64,000 bases of DNA from Puffinus mauretanicus (Eukaryota > Chordata > Aves > Procellariiformes > Procellariidae). The position numbers and the translations under genes were made by a program. The stretch's first letter is position 1, and every line of letters begins with the position of its first letter. The notes under the pieces were generated by a model, which was not told where the DNA came from, made no database searches, and saw only the letters and a list, made by a program, of their open reading frames with translations. This document shows positions 33,516 through 46,487 of this stretch, in pieces. The DNA is taken from positions 1-64,000 of the forward strand of contig JAJKFH010000238.1 in NCBI GenBank assembly GCA_023333565.1, written 5' to 3'.

Positions 33516-34033
33516 TGTCCTGGTTTCGGCTGGGAGAGGGTTAAATTTCTTCCTAGTGCTGTGTTTTGGATTTAGTATGAGGAGAATGTTGATAACACAC
33601 TGATGTTTTCAGTTGTTGCTAAGTGCCCTCCTAGCCCAAGGACAGCTCCTGTGCCTACTGACTGAGCTAGGTACACAAGATGGGAGGGAACATAATCAGG
33701 ACAGCCAGCCCAGCTGGCCAATGGGGTATTCCATACCATGTGACGTCATGCTCAGTATATGAAGGGTAGGCGTGATCCAGGAAGTACCGATCGCTACTTG
33801 GTTATCGGTCAGCGCGGGTGGTGAGCAATTGCATTGTGCATCACTCATTTGTATATTTTATCATTATCATTATTATTTTCCCTTTTTTTCCTGTTCTATT
33901 AAACTGTCTTTATCTCAACTCATGAGTTTTTCTCACTCTTACCCTTCCGATTCTCTCCCCGTCCCGCTGGGGGTGGGGAGAGTGAGTGAGCGGCTGCGTG
34001 GTATTTGGCTGCCTGCCAGGTTAAACCACAACA
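33516..34033 (+). repeat. 3' LTR of provirus 2 (518 bp)
   Basis: Same length as the 5' LTR. It has CCAAT (33718-33722), CRE (33741-33748), TATATGA (33756-33762) and ATTAAA (33898-33903). It ends CCACAACA, a change from CCACGACA. It is followed by the GGGGT duplication. Confidence 0.96.
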
Positions 34034-34038
34034 GGGGT

Positions 34039-37000
34039 TAAGGCAATTTCAGGCTTAGATTCATGTGTCTCTTTATGACCTGCAGGTCCTTTATGGATAA
34101 ATCTCTATTCATCAGATAATCCCATTACTTGTAGCAGATGTGTTAGTGTGATAGAAATTATCTTATATGAGAAAGTCCTAACTTGGTGTTTACCTTTCCT
34201 CATAGGTACTTTTATGTTGTATGTAATATATAATTTCTTTTCTGGATTGTCACATCACTTAATAGTACTACTGTATTGTAGAGAAGTTGTTCTGTTTATA
34301 TATCTCACAGCTGGAGAAACTCTAATTAAGAACACACCTAAATTCTGGAGAAAAAAATGCAAATTTGTGCAATATTCAGACATTTGAATTCTCAATGAAT
34401 TGACTATATCATCACATACAGAAAAAAAAAAAGATGAAAGAATTAAGTAGGTGAGTTATTTGGACAAGAGAGATTCTACCTAGACAGAAAATTCGAATTC
34501 AAATCATGCTTTTCTCCAAATTCGTAAGAAACAGTTAAAGACAGCAATTTGTTTTCCTATTTTGAAGAATGACATATCTGTACATATTACCAAAAGCAAA
34601 AAAAGAGAGTATTTTCTCATGCCTCTGTTAATCTGACAGCACCGTACCTACTTTCTATTTCATTACTGAAGGTGGCTGTGTTCCAAGTGGATGTTGCACA
34701 CCCATTATTTTAATCCAAAAATATATAAAGCTCAATTATGGTTTACTACCAAAAAAATAGCTAAGTAATGCTTAATACACAAAATTTTGGAATATAATAA
34801 AATGTCCAATAAGGACACAATATAAATAACATTTTGGAAACAAAAACTGATTGGCTGATAATAATAACATAATAATAACATAATAATCAGTGGAAATGTT
34901 TGTCAGGACAAATAATAAACATGTTTACATTAACCCTTTTTTTAATTACATTGTTAACACAGTGGGTTTCACTTTATAACAGCCAACTAAAGTCTACTGG
35001 ATAAAGTATTGGAAGCTTTCATAATACAGATTTGCAGCTGAATGATCTGTTGATAATTAACTGGACCATATTTAAATTCTGTTTTCTATTACTTACTTTT
35101 TAGAGACTTTTCATTTGTTTATATCTTTTTTCTTTTAACTTTTTTCTTTTTTGTTTTCTCTTTTTTATTATCTCTTTTCTCTTTCTTCAAGAATTGATGT
35201 GGTATGTACTAGCTAAACCTGTGAGTAAAATTTGAGGACTATCCACTAATTTTGTGGATTTCTGCTGTAATAGAACAATCTGTTTTCCTTTAAAAAGGGG
35301 GGAGAGTGGAGGGGACGGTTTCAATTTAAGCATCATGCCAGCAATAAATGCACAGATTATTTCACTTGTTCTTACTGTTATGCTGACAACGTGTGGGTAA
35401 GATGAAATCCACATCTCCTGTGCAAAGTTTACTTTTCTAGTTATGCATGGCTGCTTTATACAATGCAGCAGCTAAGATCAAATCTGCAGTGATGACAAAT
35501 TCTTAGAACTCTCATATACACCCCAAATCACAGCTGAGAGGGTTCAATCCCTGTAAATGAAGGGATTGTTTTTATTCTTCAATACCAGAAATATATAGGA
35601 CTTGAGGGGATATCTTAGCACTTATGATAAAAATGTTATTCATGCATTTCCAGAATCGCTAGGCTTCCATGTAACTCAGCAATGAAAACAAGAAACATTC
35701 AATACAGACACACAGACATGCAAAGTTGAAAGATGAAAGAACATTTTTGTTTATTTTTACAAGAGCCTTGTGTCTGCTATAGAAAATTAAGCACATACTG
35801 TTCTTCACTAGCCGTGTTTTTTTTTTTAAATCAAGCTACTCTGTATTGGTGAAGAAGTGCTTCATTAGTGCCTCCATTCTGGTCTTTTCATGCAAAAGTT
35901 TTTCAATTCACCTATCTTCAAGTTAAGTAATTTGAACTTTACATAAACTGTAGAAAATTACTCAGAGACATCCTCGTCCACCATATCAGTGGTATAGTAG
36001 GAATTTAAGATATGTCAATGAGACAGAAAACAGTTGGCATTTTCTTTGAATAATTCTGTCCTTCACAGTATTGATTACTCCTGTGCTTTTTGCTTACTGT
36101 CCTTGTTCAGCTGCTGCACTTTTCACCTCTGTACTAGGTTCATTTTGAGCACCTCCTATATCATTTCTTATGTGCCAGAAGTGTGTTGTATGACAACTCT
36201 CAGGCATGCAAAAATATTTGCAGAAAATCTAAAAAAGATGTAAGGGAAAATGTTTTGCAATAATGTTCTTTTATTTCACTCTTAATTTTTTTTATAAATA
36301 CAACTTTTGTAAGTATGTCAATGACTTGCTGCTGTCAGTGGAAGTTGCAGGGTGTGATTTGCTTAGCAACACTGAAAATCAAATTACTCATGTAAATATA
36401 AAAATGGGACTCTAGATGTCAAATTTCAATCTGATGGATCTATGAATAGATTATTAACTGTATCTGTATAGGAATACAGGCCAGCCTTCAACCATACCCA
36501 CCCAAAAAAGCAAATAAATCTCTTACTTCTGTTTTCATAATACTAACCAAATCACCTGTTTCTTGAGTTAGTCATGCATCAAAGAAAAGGGTTTTGTTCA
36601 TTTGTTTTCAGTGTTGTGTAAAATGTGTATTTCCTTCCAGGAATCCAGCATAAGGCTGAGAAATGTTGTCAGCAAGTGACAGTCAGTGTGATAGTTTTTC
36701 CCTTATTAGTGGCTTTATGGGATTCAGGCTACATTACACCAACTTCAGACACCTTAGAAGAGCTCCATTTGCAGAAGGTGAATGCTAAGCAGAGTTAGAA
36801 AATGAAACTTTTTTGGTTTAGTCAAGTCACCCAAAACTCAGATTCCCCAGCCATTTTAGAAAATGTAAGCATGCTTTGTTTCCATAAGCCTTTCCTCAGT
36901 GTTTCTCTTCTGTCTGTGTTATTGTTACCATAGAGACTGGAGGAGCAACAGCACATAAGGGTTTAATATACAAGAATCACTGCTTTCTTGCCAGGTAAAC

Positions 37001-40000
37001 TGCTGTAATTGTATATCCCTTCTTTACCCCAGGAAATGCAGCCCTTCAAGCTCCTGCTTTGTTCTTCCATCTGCTTTACCCATGTGTTCTCAATAGGAGG
37101 AATACAAACATTCTCACGGCCGTTTCTCTTCCTCTTTGTGCTGCATTCACCCTCAGGTCTTTCAGCCCAAATCACCATTTTCAGTGCAACATCCTGAGCC
37201 ACTTGGCAATAAAGAAAGATGAAAGGGAAAGGGAGGGAGAAGAGGAAGGAAGCAAAAGAAAGAGAGACAGAAAGAGAAACTGAAAGAGAGAAAGAAGGAG
37301 AAAAGGAGAGGAAGAGAGAAAAGTCTTGTAATTTTAAGGACATTTCCACAGCATGAAAATCTCCAATTCAGACAAACAAAAATATAATCTCCCCGCATAC
37401 TAGTTAAATTGTTTTACTTATGGAAAATTTTCACTTTTTCACTGAGTTGTTTATGCAAATTTTAGTTGCAATTCAGTTATTCAAATTCAGAAGTTTGGTT
37501 TGGCTTCCAAGACCAATGTTTCCTAACTACCGAGACTATTTGTTTTTCAAGTAGAAAAGATGGCTTTCTCCAGCCAATTGTTCTTGGAGTAAAAATGCAA
37601 ATTAAATTATAATATCGTGGGTTTTTTGGCAAGAATATATGTTACAAATTCAAAAATATAGGACCATAACTTTGCAGAAGAGAAGCTGGTTTGTGAAATA
37701 ACCACTTGCAAAAAAACCCAACCCATAAGTAGCTTTAATAGTAAAATAAATCCACAAAAATACTGAAAGAGTAGGTTTGTAATTATATCTGTTCCTCTTT
37801 CAAATCACTCGTAAATAGAAATATTTTTTCTATTAATTGTCTTCTTTCTCATAGTGTGACTCAGATGTAACAATACACTATACCTCTGCTTCCATTGCTT
37901 CCATTTACATGACTCTAAAATAGCAACAAAACAGAATAATTACCATACTTCAATTTTTTGTGTCCCTGAAAAGTTTTTCTCATCACATTTTTCTGCAGGC
38001 CAATGGTGACAGTGTGTTCTCACCTAGTCTCTTTCACTGAAGACTGACACGACTGAGCGTTTCACCTTCCTTATTTCTTGACGTGTTGAGAGATTTCAAT
38101 AACTTTCAGGTCTAACACCTTTCTTTTGTTTCATTCTGCAGAGAAATTCTTATCTATGATTCTGCTCTTTGATCCTATGGATATGCTGATATCAATACTT
38201 ATAGAGATGTTATTTGAGCTGTTCACATCAATGATTAACACCAATAACCAACCACATTGCCATTAGTGGAGGTAACAGCAGGGAGTCTATTAAGACTCTA
38301 TGTCCTGTGTCAAAACTCAGTTCTACAACCAGTTTTGGATAGTCAAGTGAATATGATAAATTCCTAATGTTAGTATCGGATGTGCTTTCAACAATACCTC
38401 CATATGTGCTCGTCTGAACGTCAGTATCTACTTTTTCAGCATGACATCTGCATTTATAGTTCACAGAATATCTTATGCATGCCAGTGATTTTCGTATGAA
38501 CAATTAATCTGTGCAAAGTGCATAGGCTTCAGACAATACCCATGATAACATGCAGTGTCTTTTGTATTCACAAAATTCATCATATTGACGACTGCACGTG
38601 ATTCTCCAGATTGCTATTTCACTTGAGCCTCCGTTCTCCTCACACACCATTAAAATAGAAACAATTTATTGCCCTCTATTACCCCTGACTGCCTCTTCTG
38701 CCCTACCTTCCTTCTCTCACCCAATCAATCCCGCTCATATTCCTGAGAGCACATACAGTTTCCACATCCTAATGATTTTTCCCATTTTCTCAAGTTGCTG
38801 CTTTATCACCCCATCTCACCTCCTGATCCATTCAGCACTCCCCCCTTTGTCAACAAACTTCTTTGTTCTTTTCACCCACAGCTGTCTTGGTCAAATTGAT
38901 TCAGGTCTGATAGAACTAAAAAAGGGCCAGATAGAACTAAAATAACAGTAATGACAAAATTGGTCTTCTCTCCTTTTTGAATTTTATTGAGTGTAAAAGC
39001 TAATGTACGGTTCCAGCTTCCAGCTGTGGTTTAAAAGTGATAAACTATGAAGTAACTCCCTTGTTAATGCATTCACATTCTGGACCAAATACCCAAACAT
39101 TCCTACATAGCTGAAATGTTAATTCAATCCCTTCCACTAAGGCAAAATCATACAGTAAAAGAAAAAATGGTTTACATAAGTTGTCTGTTTTATGTTATAA
39201 GGTCTAGCCACCCTGATCTTAGTTGAACCCTTTGGTTTACAGGGTAAACAGATAAGCCAAAAAGTGTTTCTGGGCAGAATGGGATCATTAGTCTCAGAAG
39301 AAGAGTATCATATTTTTTATCATTCCCCTATGTACTGGACCGTGCTGTTGAAAGTAGCACAAAGCCTTATTTACTATACTTCACTACAACAATAATGGAT
39401 AGAGTTATATAGCACATGTCTTGAGGATAAATTGCTTCAATTATTTTATTCTGAGGAACAATAAGAATCACACTGATGATGCTCAAGCAATAAGAACAGC
39501 AGCATTATTTTACTCTTTAGACAATATCAGCTATAATTCAGAAGTCTTTATACATGTAGAGTTTACCTATTCACTTCACGGACTTAATTTCTGCCCTTAC
39601 ACACCAGATTACTATTTGCCTTCTTTATGAAATACATAGCCTTAAAAACTGAAATACACAACTCATCTAAATAGATAGCGGTATGTATGGGCACTTTTTG
39701 TCAATGCTAGCTTAAGGAAAGCCAGTGAAGACATATTACACTGCGTTTTTATTCCTCACCAAGTGAAATATCAGAATCAAAGTTTTTACTTTATATATAT
39801 GTAAAAAGAAAGCTTGTAAACAAAACAGACATGAAACGCAGGAGAATTATCTGGCAGAGTTTACACAGACACACAGAAGGACACGTTGAAACAAAGTTCC
39901 TATCAGTACTCTGGGAACTCACAAAAACTTGTGTGAATATCACAGTGGCTTAGCAAAAGCAAGCCTACTCATCTAACCAGGGGGATACATTCCTGCTAGT

Positions 40001-41400
40001 GAAATATGTATTCAGAGGGGTAAGAAGGCTCTTCGACAATCTTAACTTCTTCAACAGGGAGGAGGGACTTGATGGAATCCATATTGGAAAATCTTCTCTG
40101 CCTGTGGCTGAAGAGCACCAAAACTTGTTACTATTACAAGATGGATCATAAAGCCTCGGATTGCCTTCATCTGGTCTAACTTCTAGGTTTACCTTTGTTA
40201 TACCTCAAGATCAAGAGATCTGAATGCCTCAGAATGATATGTATTGGCACATAAAAGGCCCAAGTCAATAGAAGCAGTGGGGACCAGCAAATAAAGCTGA
40301 ATCTTTGAAAGGCCAAAGGTAAAAAAGAAAGTTGCTAAAAAATAAAGTGTGAGTCTAGTTTGGTACAAGGTCAGGCACAGATCTTGATCATTCTCATGAA
40401 AAAAAAACTCGGAAAGTTCTATTTATTATTCAACATAGCAATAAATAATGCCAGTTATTTTGCTTACATAATCCTTTCTCAATTACCATTACAGATCAAT
40501 TTACTCCTAAAGCTCTCAGATCAAAGACCCACTTCATTGTCAGTATATTAGCTTAGCTACAAAAGATATATGGAAACAATAGCTTAAGGTGTTTCAGGAA
40601 GAGGTATGACCTCAAGACAGAAAATGGTTTGACAGTTCTAACATCTCTCTGTGATGAAGATGGGCAAAAAAAATCATTCATGACTTCTTTTATCTAATGT
40701 GTGCAGTTACAGAAGAAGCAAAGGACAAAGTGAGGATATTATTAGACTGAAAAACAGGACAATATCATAACAAAATTAAGAGAGAACAGAGAATTAATGA
40801 GTATGGGAAGGAATGAAACATATGTGGTTGAATCTACTTTTGTTGCCCAAAGAGCTCAGGTGAAGAAGACAAGGCTGAGAAGACTTATGTCTGATTGTCT
40901 GCTCCGTCGACAGAGTCCAGCAGTGCAAGACTTCGCATTCATTTCTGCAAAGTTGGCCAGTGGAAGCCCTTGTGATTAAATATCTTTAGCCTGAGTCTGG
41001 TGTGAAAAAAGTAAGAAGAATTGCCTGCCTTTTATCTCTGTTTTGTCTGCTTGTTCTGCAGTGAGGCAGGAGCAGGAGATAATAGTAATAGACAAATAAA
41101 TTCATTTGTAAGACTTTGTCTCTGCTAGTCCTAACAAGGGAAAGATATATTTTGTCCTGTTGAGATGACTTCTTGCAAAAGATGAATTTCTTTTAGAAGA
41201 ATGATATTTAAGGTTCAAATGTTCAGTGTTTTCCAGGGTGAGAAAGATTGGGATTTTTTTCTCCTACCTGTTAGACTAATAAAAAAGACTTGTTGCTTTG
41301 CCAGCTTAGAATTTAAGCAAACTTTTAAAATGTCTTAAGAAGGTACTAATGCCCTCCATTTATAATCCCTGAAAAGATGGTAATACAGTTGTAATGTAGA
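34039..41400. other. Intergenic stretch with low-complexity tracts
   Basis: AT-rich with an (AATAATAACAT)n-like repeat at about 34857-34890, a pyrimidine-rich run at about 35125-35187, a long GA-rich tract at about 37205-37322 and a pyrimidine-rich stretch at about 38610-38890. ORFs here follow the skewed composition and show no domains. Confidence 0.45.
37205..37322 (+). repeat. Purine (GA)-rich tract
   Basis: About 118 bases are almost entirely A and G (GAAAGAGAGAAAGAAGGAG type) with few interruptions. Such homopurine mirror-like DNA can form triplex structures. Long ORFs on either strand here are composition artefacts. Confidence 0.8.
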
Positions 41401-41436
41401 TTATATATTTAGTAGAAATTGCAAGAGATATATACA

Positions 41437-41655
41437 TCACAAAGTTAATTTTGCACCTGGAAAATCAGGAGACTGAAGCAGACTCTGAAGTTCCTGTATA
41501 TCCAGCACTTTTGCTTTTACATGCTGTTTTGCAGCTGCACACTTCACACATCCATATTCTGTGCCAGTGGCTTTTTGTCCTGCGTAGGCATAGCTCACCT
41601 CACAGAGAAATACACAAGAAATAATTAGGAAGTGGATGATCTGAACTTTCAGCAA
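41437..41655 (-). CDS. Unrecognised ORF, possible terminal exon (72 codons)
   Basis: I do not recognise the product. On the minus strand, a pyrimidine-rich run ending in AG (about 41600) precedes EVSYAYAGQKATG and the Cys-containing GCVKCAAAKQ, then a Leu/Gln-rich stretch (DIQELQSLLQS) and a TGA stop. The first ~20 residues look signal-peptide-like only because the intronic-looking pyrimidine run is translated. Composition of the last 53 codons is less AT-rich than the surroundings. It could be the last coding exon of a host gene, a retrocopy fragment, or chance. Confidence 0.25.
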   Translation of the reverse strand: MLKVQIIHFLIISCVFLCEVSYAYAGQKATGTEYGCVKCAAAKQHVKAKVLDIQELQSLLQSPDFPGAKLTL

Positions 41656-41997
41656 TTTTAAGTAGAATTCATACTATTTCTAATTTATGTCTGACTATAG
41701 TAAAGTAGATATAAGAAAGTTTAAAATATAAAAATGCTGAAGACCTGAATGCTATTTATTTGATGAAATCTTTTTAAACAACTGAAGAAAAAATATCCCT
41801 TCTTAGTAATGCTGACCTTATATAAAACCTGTATTTAATAAGCAAGTACAGTTTGATTTTCCATTTGAAGCACGAAAAATAGTTCACCTCAGAAATTAGG
41901 ACACATGAAGGATAAGGACAGATTGAACTATTAATTTTTTAATTTATTTTAGCATTGTGCAGTATTGACAGTATTCAGGATTTATTGATTCATTCTT

Positions 41998-42348
41998 ATG
42001 TGTCCAACAACCAGAAATTTAATCTTCGTGCCAAATCATGTGATGGGTTATTTCACCCACATAAAGCAAATGAACCATATGTTTGACTTTAAAATTAATT
42101 TATTATCATATGAATTAATGCTAGATTTAGTTTTTGGACATAACATTCAGCAAGAGAGAAAAACATTGACATTGGGCACCTATTCTGTTGGAAAGTTAAC
42201 GGGAATCATTGTCCAAGTGGTAGGTTATTTTGATTTAATTCCAGAAGAAATCAGTGGCCTGAATTTGCTTTACTATATTCAAGCAACTGTTCAAGAAGAT
42301 AAATCAGAATCAGACTCTGCTACCTTCAACCATGCTGCTTATGCATAA
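41998..42348 (+). CDS. Unrecognised 116-codon ORF
   Basis: This is one of the longest plus-strand ORFs outside the repeats. It begins MCPTTRNLIFVPNH and ends SATFNHAAYA with an acidic stretch (QEDKSESDS) before the stop. No motif, signal peptide or domain is recognised. An AATAAA lies about 50 bases downstream (around 42397). It may be chance in low-GC DNA. Confidence 0.15.
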   Translation: MCPTTRNLIFVPNHVMGYFTHIKQMNHMFDFKINLLSYELMLDLVFGHNIQQERKTLTLGTYSVGKLTGIIVQVVGYFDLIPEEISGLNLLYYIQATVQEDKSESDSATFNHAAYA

Positions 42349-45300
42349 GTCAATGCATGAACAGTATCAGTGTTCTTAATGCAACTGTTTATGTAATAAA
42401 ATACTATGGAATCTGAATTAAGCAATGGCACAGTTCTCCTTAAGAGAGATATTTGAAGTGCAGATCAGCATCTAGCTTCCACTGTTTCTGAGGCAAAACC
42501 ATTATGTTTCTTCCATGCTTGCAATCATTTGTGTATGTTAGTAATTGGTATTACAACCAAAATTATCATAACTGTCATAAACTCTAAAATCTAGGAAACT
42601 GAAATTTACTGTTGGAATATTGTATTATATCGTGTGAGAATAAAGCTGTCTCAGGCCAGCAAAGTTGTGAAATCTTCAATGAGTAAGACCATTATTTAAA
42701 TTGCCTTGAGATCTGGACTCACAGTAGAGATGCCTCAGATTTTAAGGACTGTATTTTATTTTCAAATTTGGTATATGAAGAGAGAACAGGATTTGCTCAA
42801 AGATGAGTGGATCAAAGCTGAGGAAATGGCTGAGAAACAAGTGAGTGATTGGAGCAAGAAGGTGGTAGAAACAAGAAGCAATTATTGGAGTTTAAAGACA
42901 AGCATAATCCTGGTAAAATTTTAGTATTGATTAAAAAAGAATGATGCTCTCAAGCCTTCATGACACCTTTCTATTAGTATAAGTCACCACTCAGTGAATT
43001 ATTGCTTCAGAAAATACAAACTAGCTGGAACAAATTACCAGGCATGTCTCCCTTCTTTGCCGAATCTCTGTGCCTGAACCAGTTCTTAGCCTCAGATCAT
43101 ACTCAGCTGAACCAGCTCAATGGAGTATCTGCTGAAGAAACTTAGAAGAGATGGTGAGATGTAAAGCTGACCAGGAAATAAACACAATTATCTTTTTTTT
43201 TTAATTAGGAAATAAGCAAGAAAATCCTCAAGAGAAGAAATCAGTGTATTACTAGTGAATATGCCAAAATTAATTAGCTGAGGATCCAGCTGAGACAGAG
43301 GACATTCATTTATTGCTCTATTTAAATGCATTGCTTGTACTATAAGAATTAACTGTAACTTTTTACTTTCCCTGCAGATCTGCCTAAATTCATTTGCGGC
43401 CTTTTAGGAGATCACACAGACTACTTACATTCTTAGTGTTTTAAGAAATTACTGTCACTGAACTGTGAGTTGCTGCCCTCTTAGCAGAGGTATTGTAATC
43501 AACTGTGTGAGCTGGTTACAGTCAGTCAAATGGTTGTGATTGATTTGCTCCACTGCTGTTAGATTCTGTCCCCTCCACTGGAAGTGACTGATATCTCTGA
43601 TGTGATTTAAACTGACCTGTGTCGTGCTGAAACAGACTGGTTTTGTTCACACTGTCAATGCTGCAGTCCAGGATAGGTGTGGAAAATAACTTGTGAGCAG
43701 CTCTGGAGAGGAACCAAATATGCTGGATAGTGGCTTCCAAAGTACCTACAAGTATATCACAAAAAAAAACCAGGCAGTGACATCTCACCAGGGGAGGAAC
43801 CTCAAGACTTTTGAAGTCATCAAGAGTTTTGCTGCTGAGTGCAGCAATGATTTGTCTAGGTGTTATTTTGCAGTCACTTCAGTTATTAAACTGAAGAGGT
43901 CTCTTCAGAGAAGTTTAACCCTACCATGTGCAAATTTTATTCAAAACTACTAAGTGAGAGGAAGAAGCACAATTCTACATCATCAAGTTCTAATGTAAAG
44001 TTGGAATCCCTCTCTAATTATACATTAATACCTGTAGATTAAAAACATGAAACAAAACTGATGTATTAGTCTGGGTTAGCTGTTGAAAAAATAGAATTGT
44101 TTCACAAAGCCTACTGGAATGAAATAAACCTCATAAAATTATGCATAGATAAGACTTTGGATTCCTTCTTCCTATCTTTTCTCTCCTCCCTTACTTCAAG
44201 CCCTAATATTTTGTAGTATTTTCAGGTGTTAGAGGATAAAGTAACTTTTCATTATATGTTCAAACAGAAAACACAGAGTGTATTATAATGGAAAAAGAAT
44301 CACAGTTTAGCATAGTTTTTCTTGCTTTTTTTGAAAAATTCAGAAAACAGTTTGCAAATATTATTGAAAACAATTTAAATTCTAAATCCCCATTTCATTC
44401 AAGGAAAGCTTGACTATTCTTTTGTCCGTGAACAGTAAGAAGAGTTTTCTTCAGGAAATTTTGTTTCACTTCATGACTGACTTTGTGGTACATATTTACA
44501 ATGATAATATGTGCAGTCTGATATCATATTTATGTACCAGGAGTAAGCTTGAGCTCTCATTTAAATTAAAGAAGTCCGGTTTTGGCTATAATTGGAAGTA
44601 GATTGGTGTCCCAAGTAAGAGTTTGCCTATCATTCATCTGGACAGAAAGTTGCATTTTTTTCTGTTAGCTTCATTACTCTGAACAGGGTAGATCAACTGA
44701 TGGGACATTAAAGAACTTTTGAAATGCTCAAAGGACTGTAAAATAAAATAAATGTATCTTTTAATGATGCAGAGTCTTCAAGAAGGAAAACACCACACAG
44801 ACATGATTTTAATGAAGAAAGACATTTCAAGTCATTGTGATTCATATTTTCTTTTTGTTGTTCCAGTAGGAACAGCTGCTCCATTGTTTTGGCTTTGACC
44901 TCTCGGCTTTCAGAATTGAAGTTTACCCAGTCAGTGCCTTTGGCATTAGCAATGAATTTTCTCAGAGATCACACCAACAGCAACTAGGGGATGTGAGTGA
45001 TTAACTGATCACCCTCTAAGTAAGCAAATGTGATCAAAGTCACTTAATGGAATAGATAATCTGTGGATGTTTGCAATGCAGCTTTAATAGCACTACCATT
45101 AGTCTTGCGACAGAAAGCAGGGTGCACCATAGAATGAGTGGCTGTTGAGAAGCAGTGATTAACAGGGAGAAATGAAGACAAGATATTTTCAGCTGCAGTT
45201 GCATTTCCCACCCTTTACTCTACCTCGCTGTTCCTGTATCTGCCATAATCCAAAGTTCATTCCAATAGTGTAGTCCAAATTCCCCACTTAGTTACACTAA

Positions 45301-46237
45301 TGCTTCTGAATTAGCTCCAGTTGGCTTCCACCATCGTAACTGAAGCTGCGTATCTACGAGGAGAATACGGCCCAGTAGTTATTTAGATCAGATTCTGACT
45401 TCCTACTGCTGCCAGCTAAACAGAGGGGAAAAACAAAGGAAAAAAAGCTGAAGTACCATTGCTATCAATGTTGCTTTTCCATTGTAGAATGGTATCAACA
45501 GAAGCTGCCTTGGGGCTTCAGTTGCCTTTTTGAAATGAAAAAGCTATTGTCGGTTTTTATGGTATTAGAGAGGCGACATTTTTCTCTGTATCAATTTTCT
45601 CTGATGCCACCCCTCTTGTTTTTCTGCATTGTTGTTGCCCTTGACTCAGTCACTCAGAGACCCCCAAGTCTCCTATCTTCTGCTAAACTAAATAGGTAGA
45701 CACAACGTTTTCTCCTTCAGTGGACAGGAAATGTAGACAGCAAAAACAGCAAGTTAGGACGCTAGAGCAGCACAGGACATTAAATGGCCCTGTGGTGCTG
45801 GAGACAGTGAAACAAAATTGAAATGATCATTTGACAAAAGTATGTCAGCTGAATGGGAAGAAGTGGGGGGAGGATCAGAAGGGAGAAAAGAGAGTTGCTC
45901 AGTAGGTCTGAAACTTTATAGTCTTCACGTCTTATTTGTATACACATGCCATTAATAACTCTTGTTTTGAAAGGTGAATAAAAGTTTACATATAAATAAT
46001 GATTAAAGAATGAACCAAGGATGCTGGTGGGAAAATAAGAAAAGCAACTTGTAATCCAATTAGCTATTTTTTAAATAGACGAAGAAAATTTACAGCTCTT
46101 GACTGCTCACAGCCCACAAAATCTGGTTACATACACATACGGTGGTGAAAATACAGTAGAGTAATGAAACCTGAGAATCAATTCATCAATTCAGTGAATA
46201 CAATGAATTATGACTGAAACACATAGAAAATGAAGAC

Positions 46238-46268
<31 letters not shown>

Positions 46269-46487
46269 GCTATCAACTTACCTGTTGTATAGCAACAGTT
46301 CATTTACCCAGTTCAGCTATGGCAAAAGTTAAATTTCTTTCAAAAAGAACAACTTTGTTACAAATAAATGTATTAATTTAGTTCCTGATAAACAATAATC
46401 CAGCTGTCTTACACAGTATGACTGAGGATTTTACAATACCTGGCTAGTCTGTTTTTCTAGTGGTACGAATGTTTTATTTATAAAAAC
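42349..46487. other. Intergenic stretch, no gene recognised
   Basis: Short ORFs without domains at 42706-42924, 43522-43953 and 44410-44601. A poly(T) run lies at about 46242-46268, just upstream of a CR1 fragment. Confidence 0.4.

Larger units (their letters stand above)
27270..34033 (+). mobile_element. Provirus 2: complete ERVL-like endogenous retrovirus, gag-pro-pol, no env
   Basis: Two 518-bp LTRs bound the element, and GGGGT lies on both sides (27265-27269 and 34034-34038), a 5-bp target duplication. Primer site, leader, gag, protease, RT, RNase H, integrase, a short tail and polypurine tract follow in order. The LTRs differ at 15 of 518 positions by my hand count with no indel. Gag is open; pol is broken by three stops and a 7-bp deletion relative to provirus 1. 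The 5-bp duplication, YIDD motif and missing env point to class III. The tRNA-Lys1,2 primer site differs from the Leu primer of mammalian ERVL but is the one used by foamy viruses. Confidence 0.96.

Noticed and set aside
1..34033. Provirus 1 and provirus 2 as the two halves of a segmental duplication
   Set aside because: The flanks differ: provirus 1 is followed by antisense CR1 while provirus 2 lies in unrelated sequence with its own target duplication.
36963..37398. Serine/leucine-rich minus-strand ORFs as signal-peptide proteins
   Set aside because: They are translations of the GA-rich tract; the composition explains them.
38598..38945. 115-codon ORF as a gene
   Set aside because: It is proline/serine-rich because the plus strand is pyrimidine-rich over this stretch; no domain or start context supports it.
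43522..43953. Overlapping plus and minus ORFs as a processed pseudogene
   Set aside because: No poly(A) tail, target duplication or recognisable protein family could be seen.
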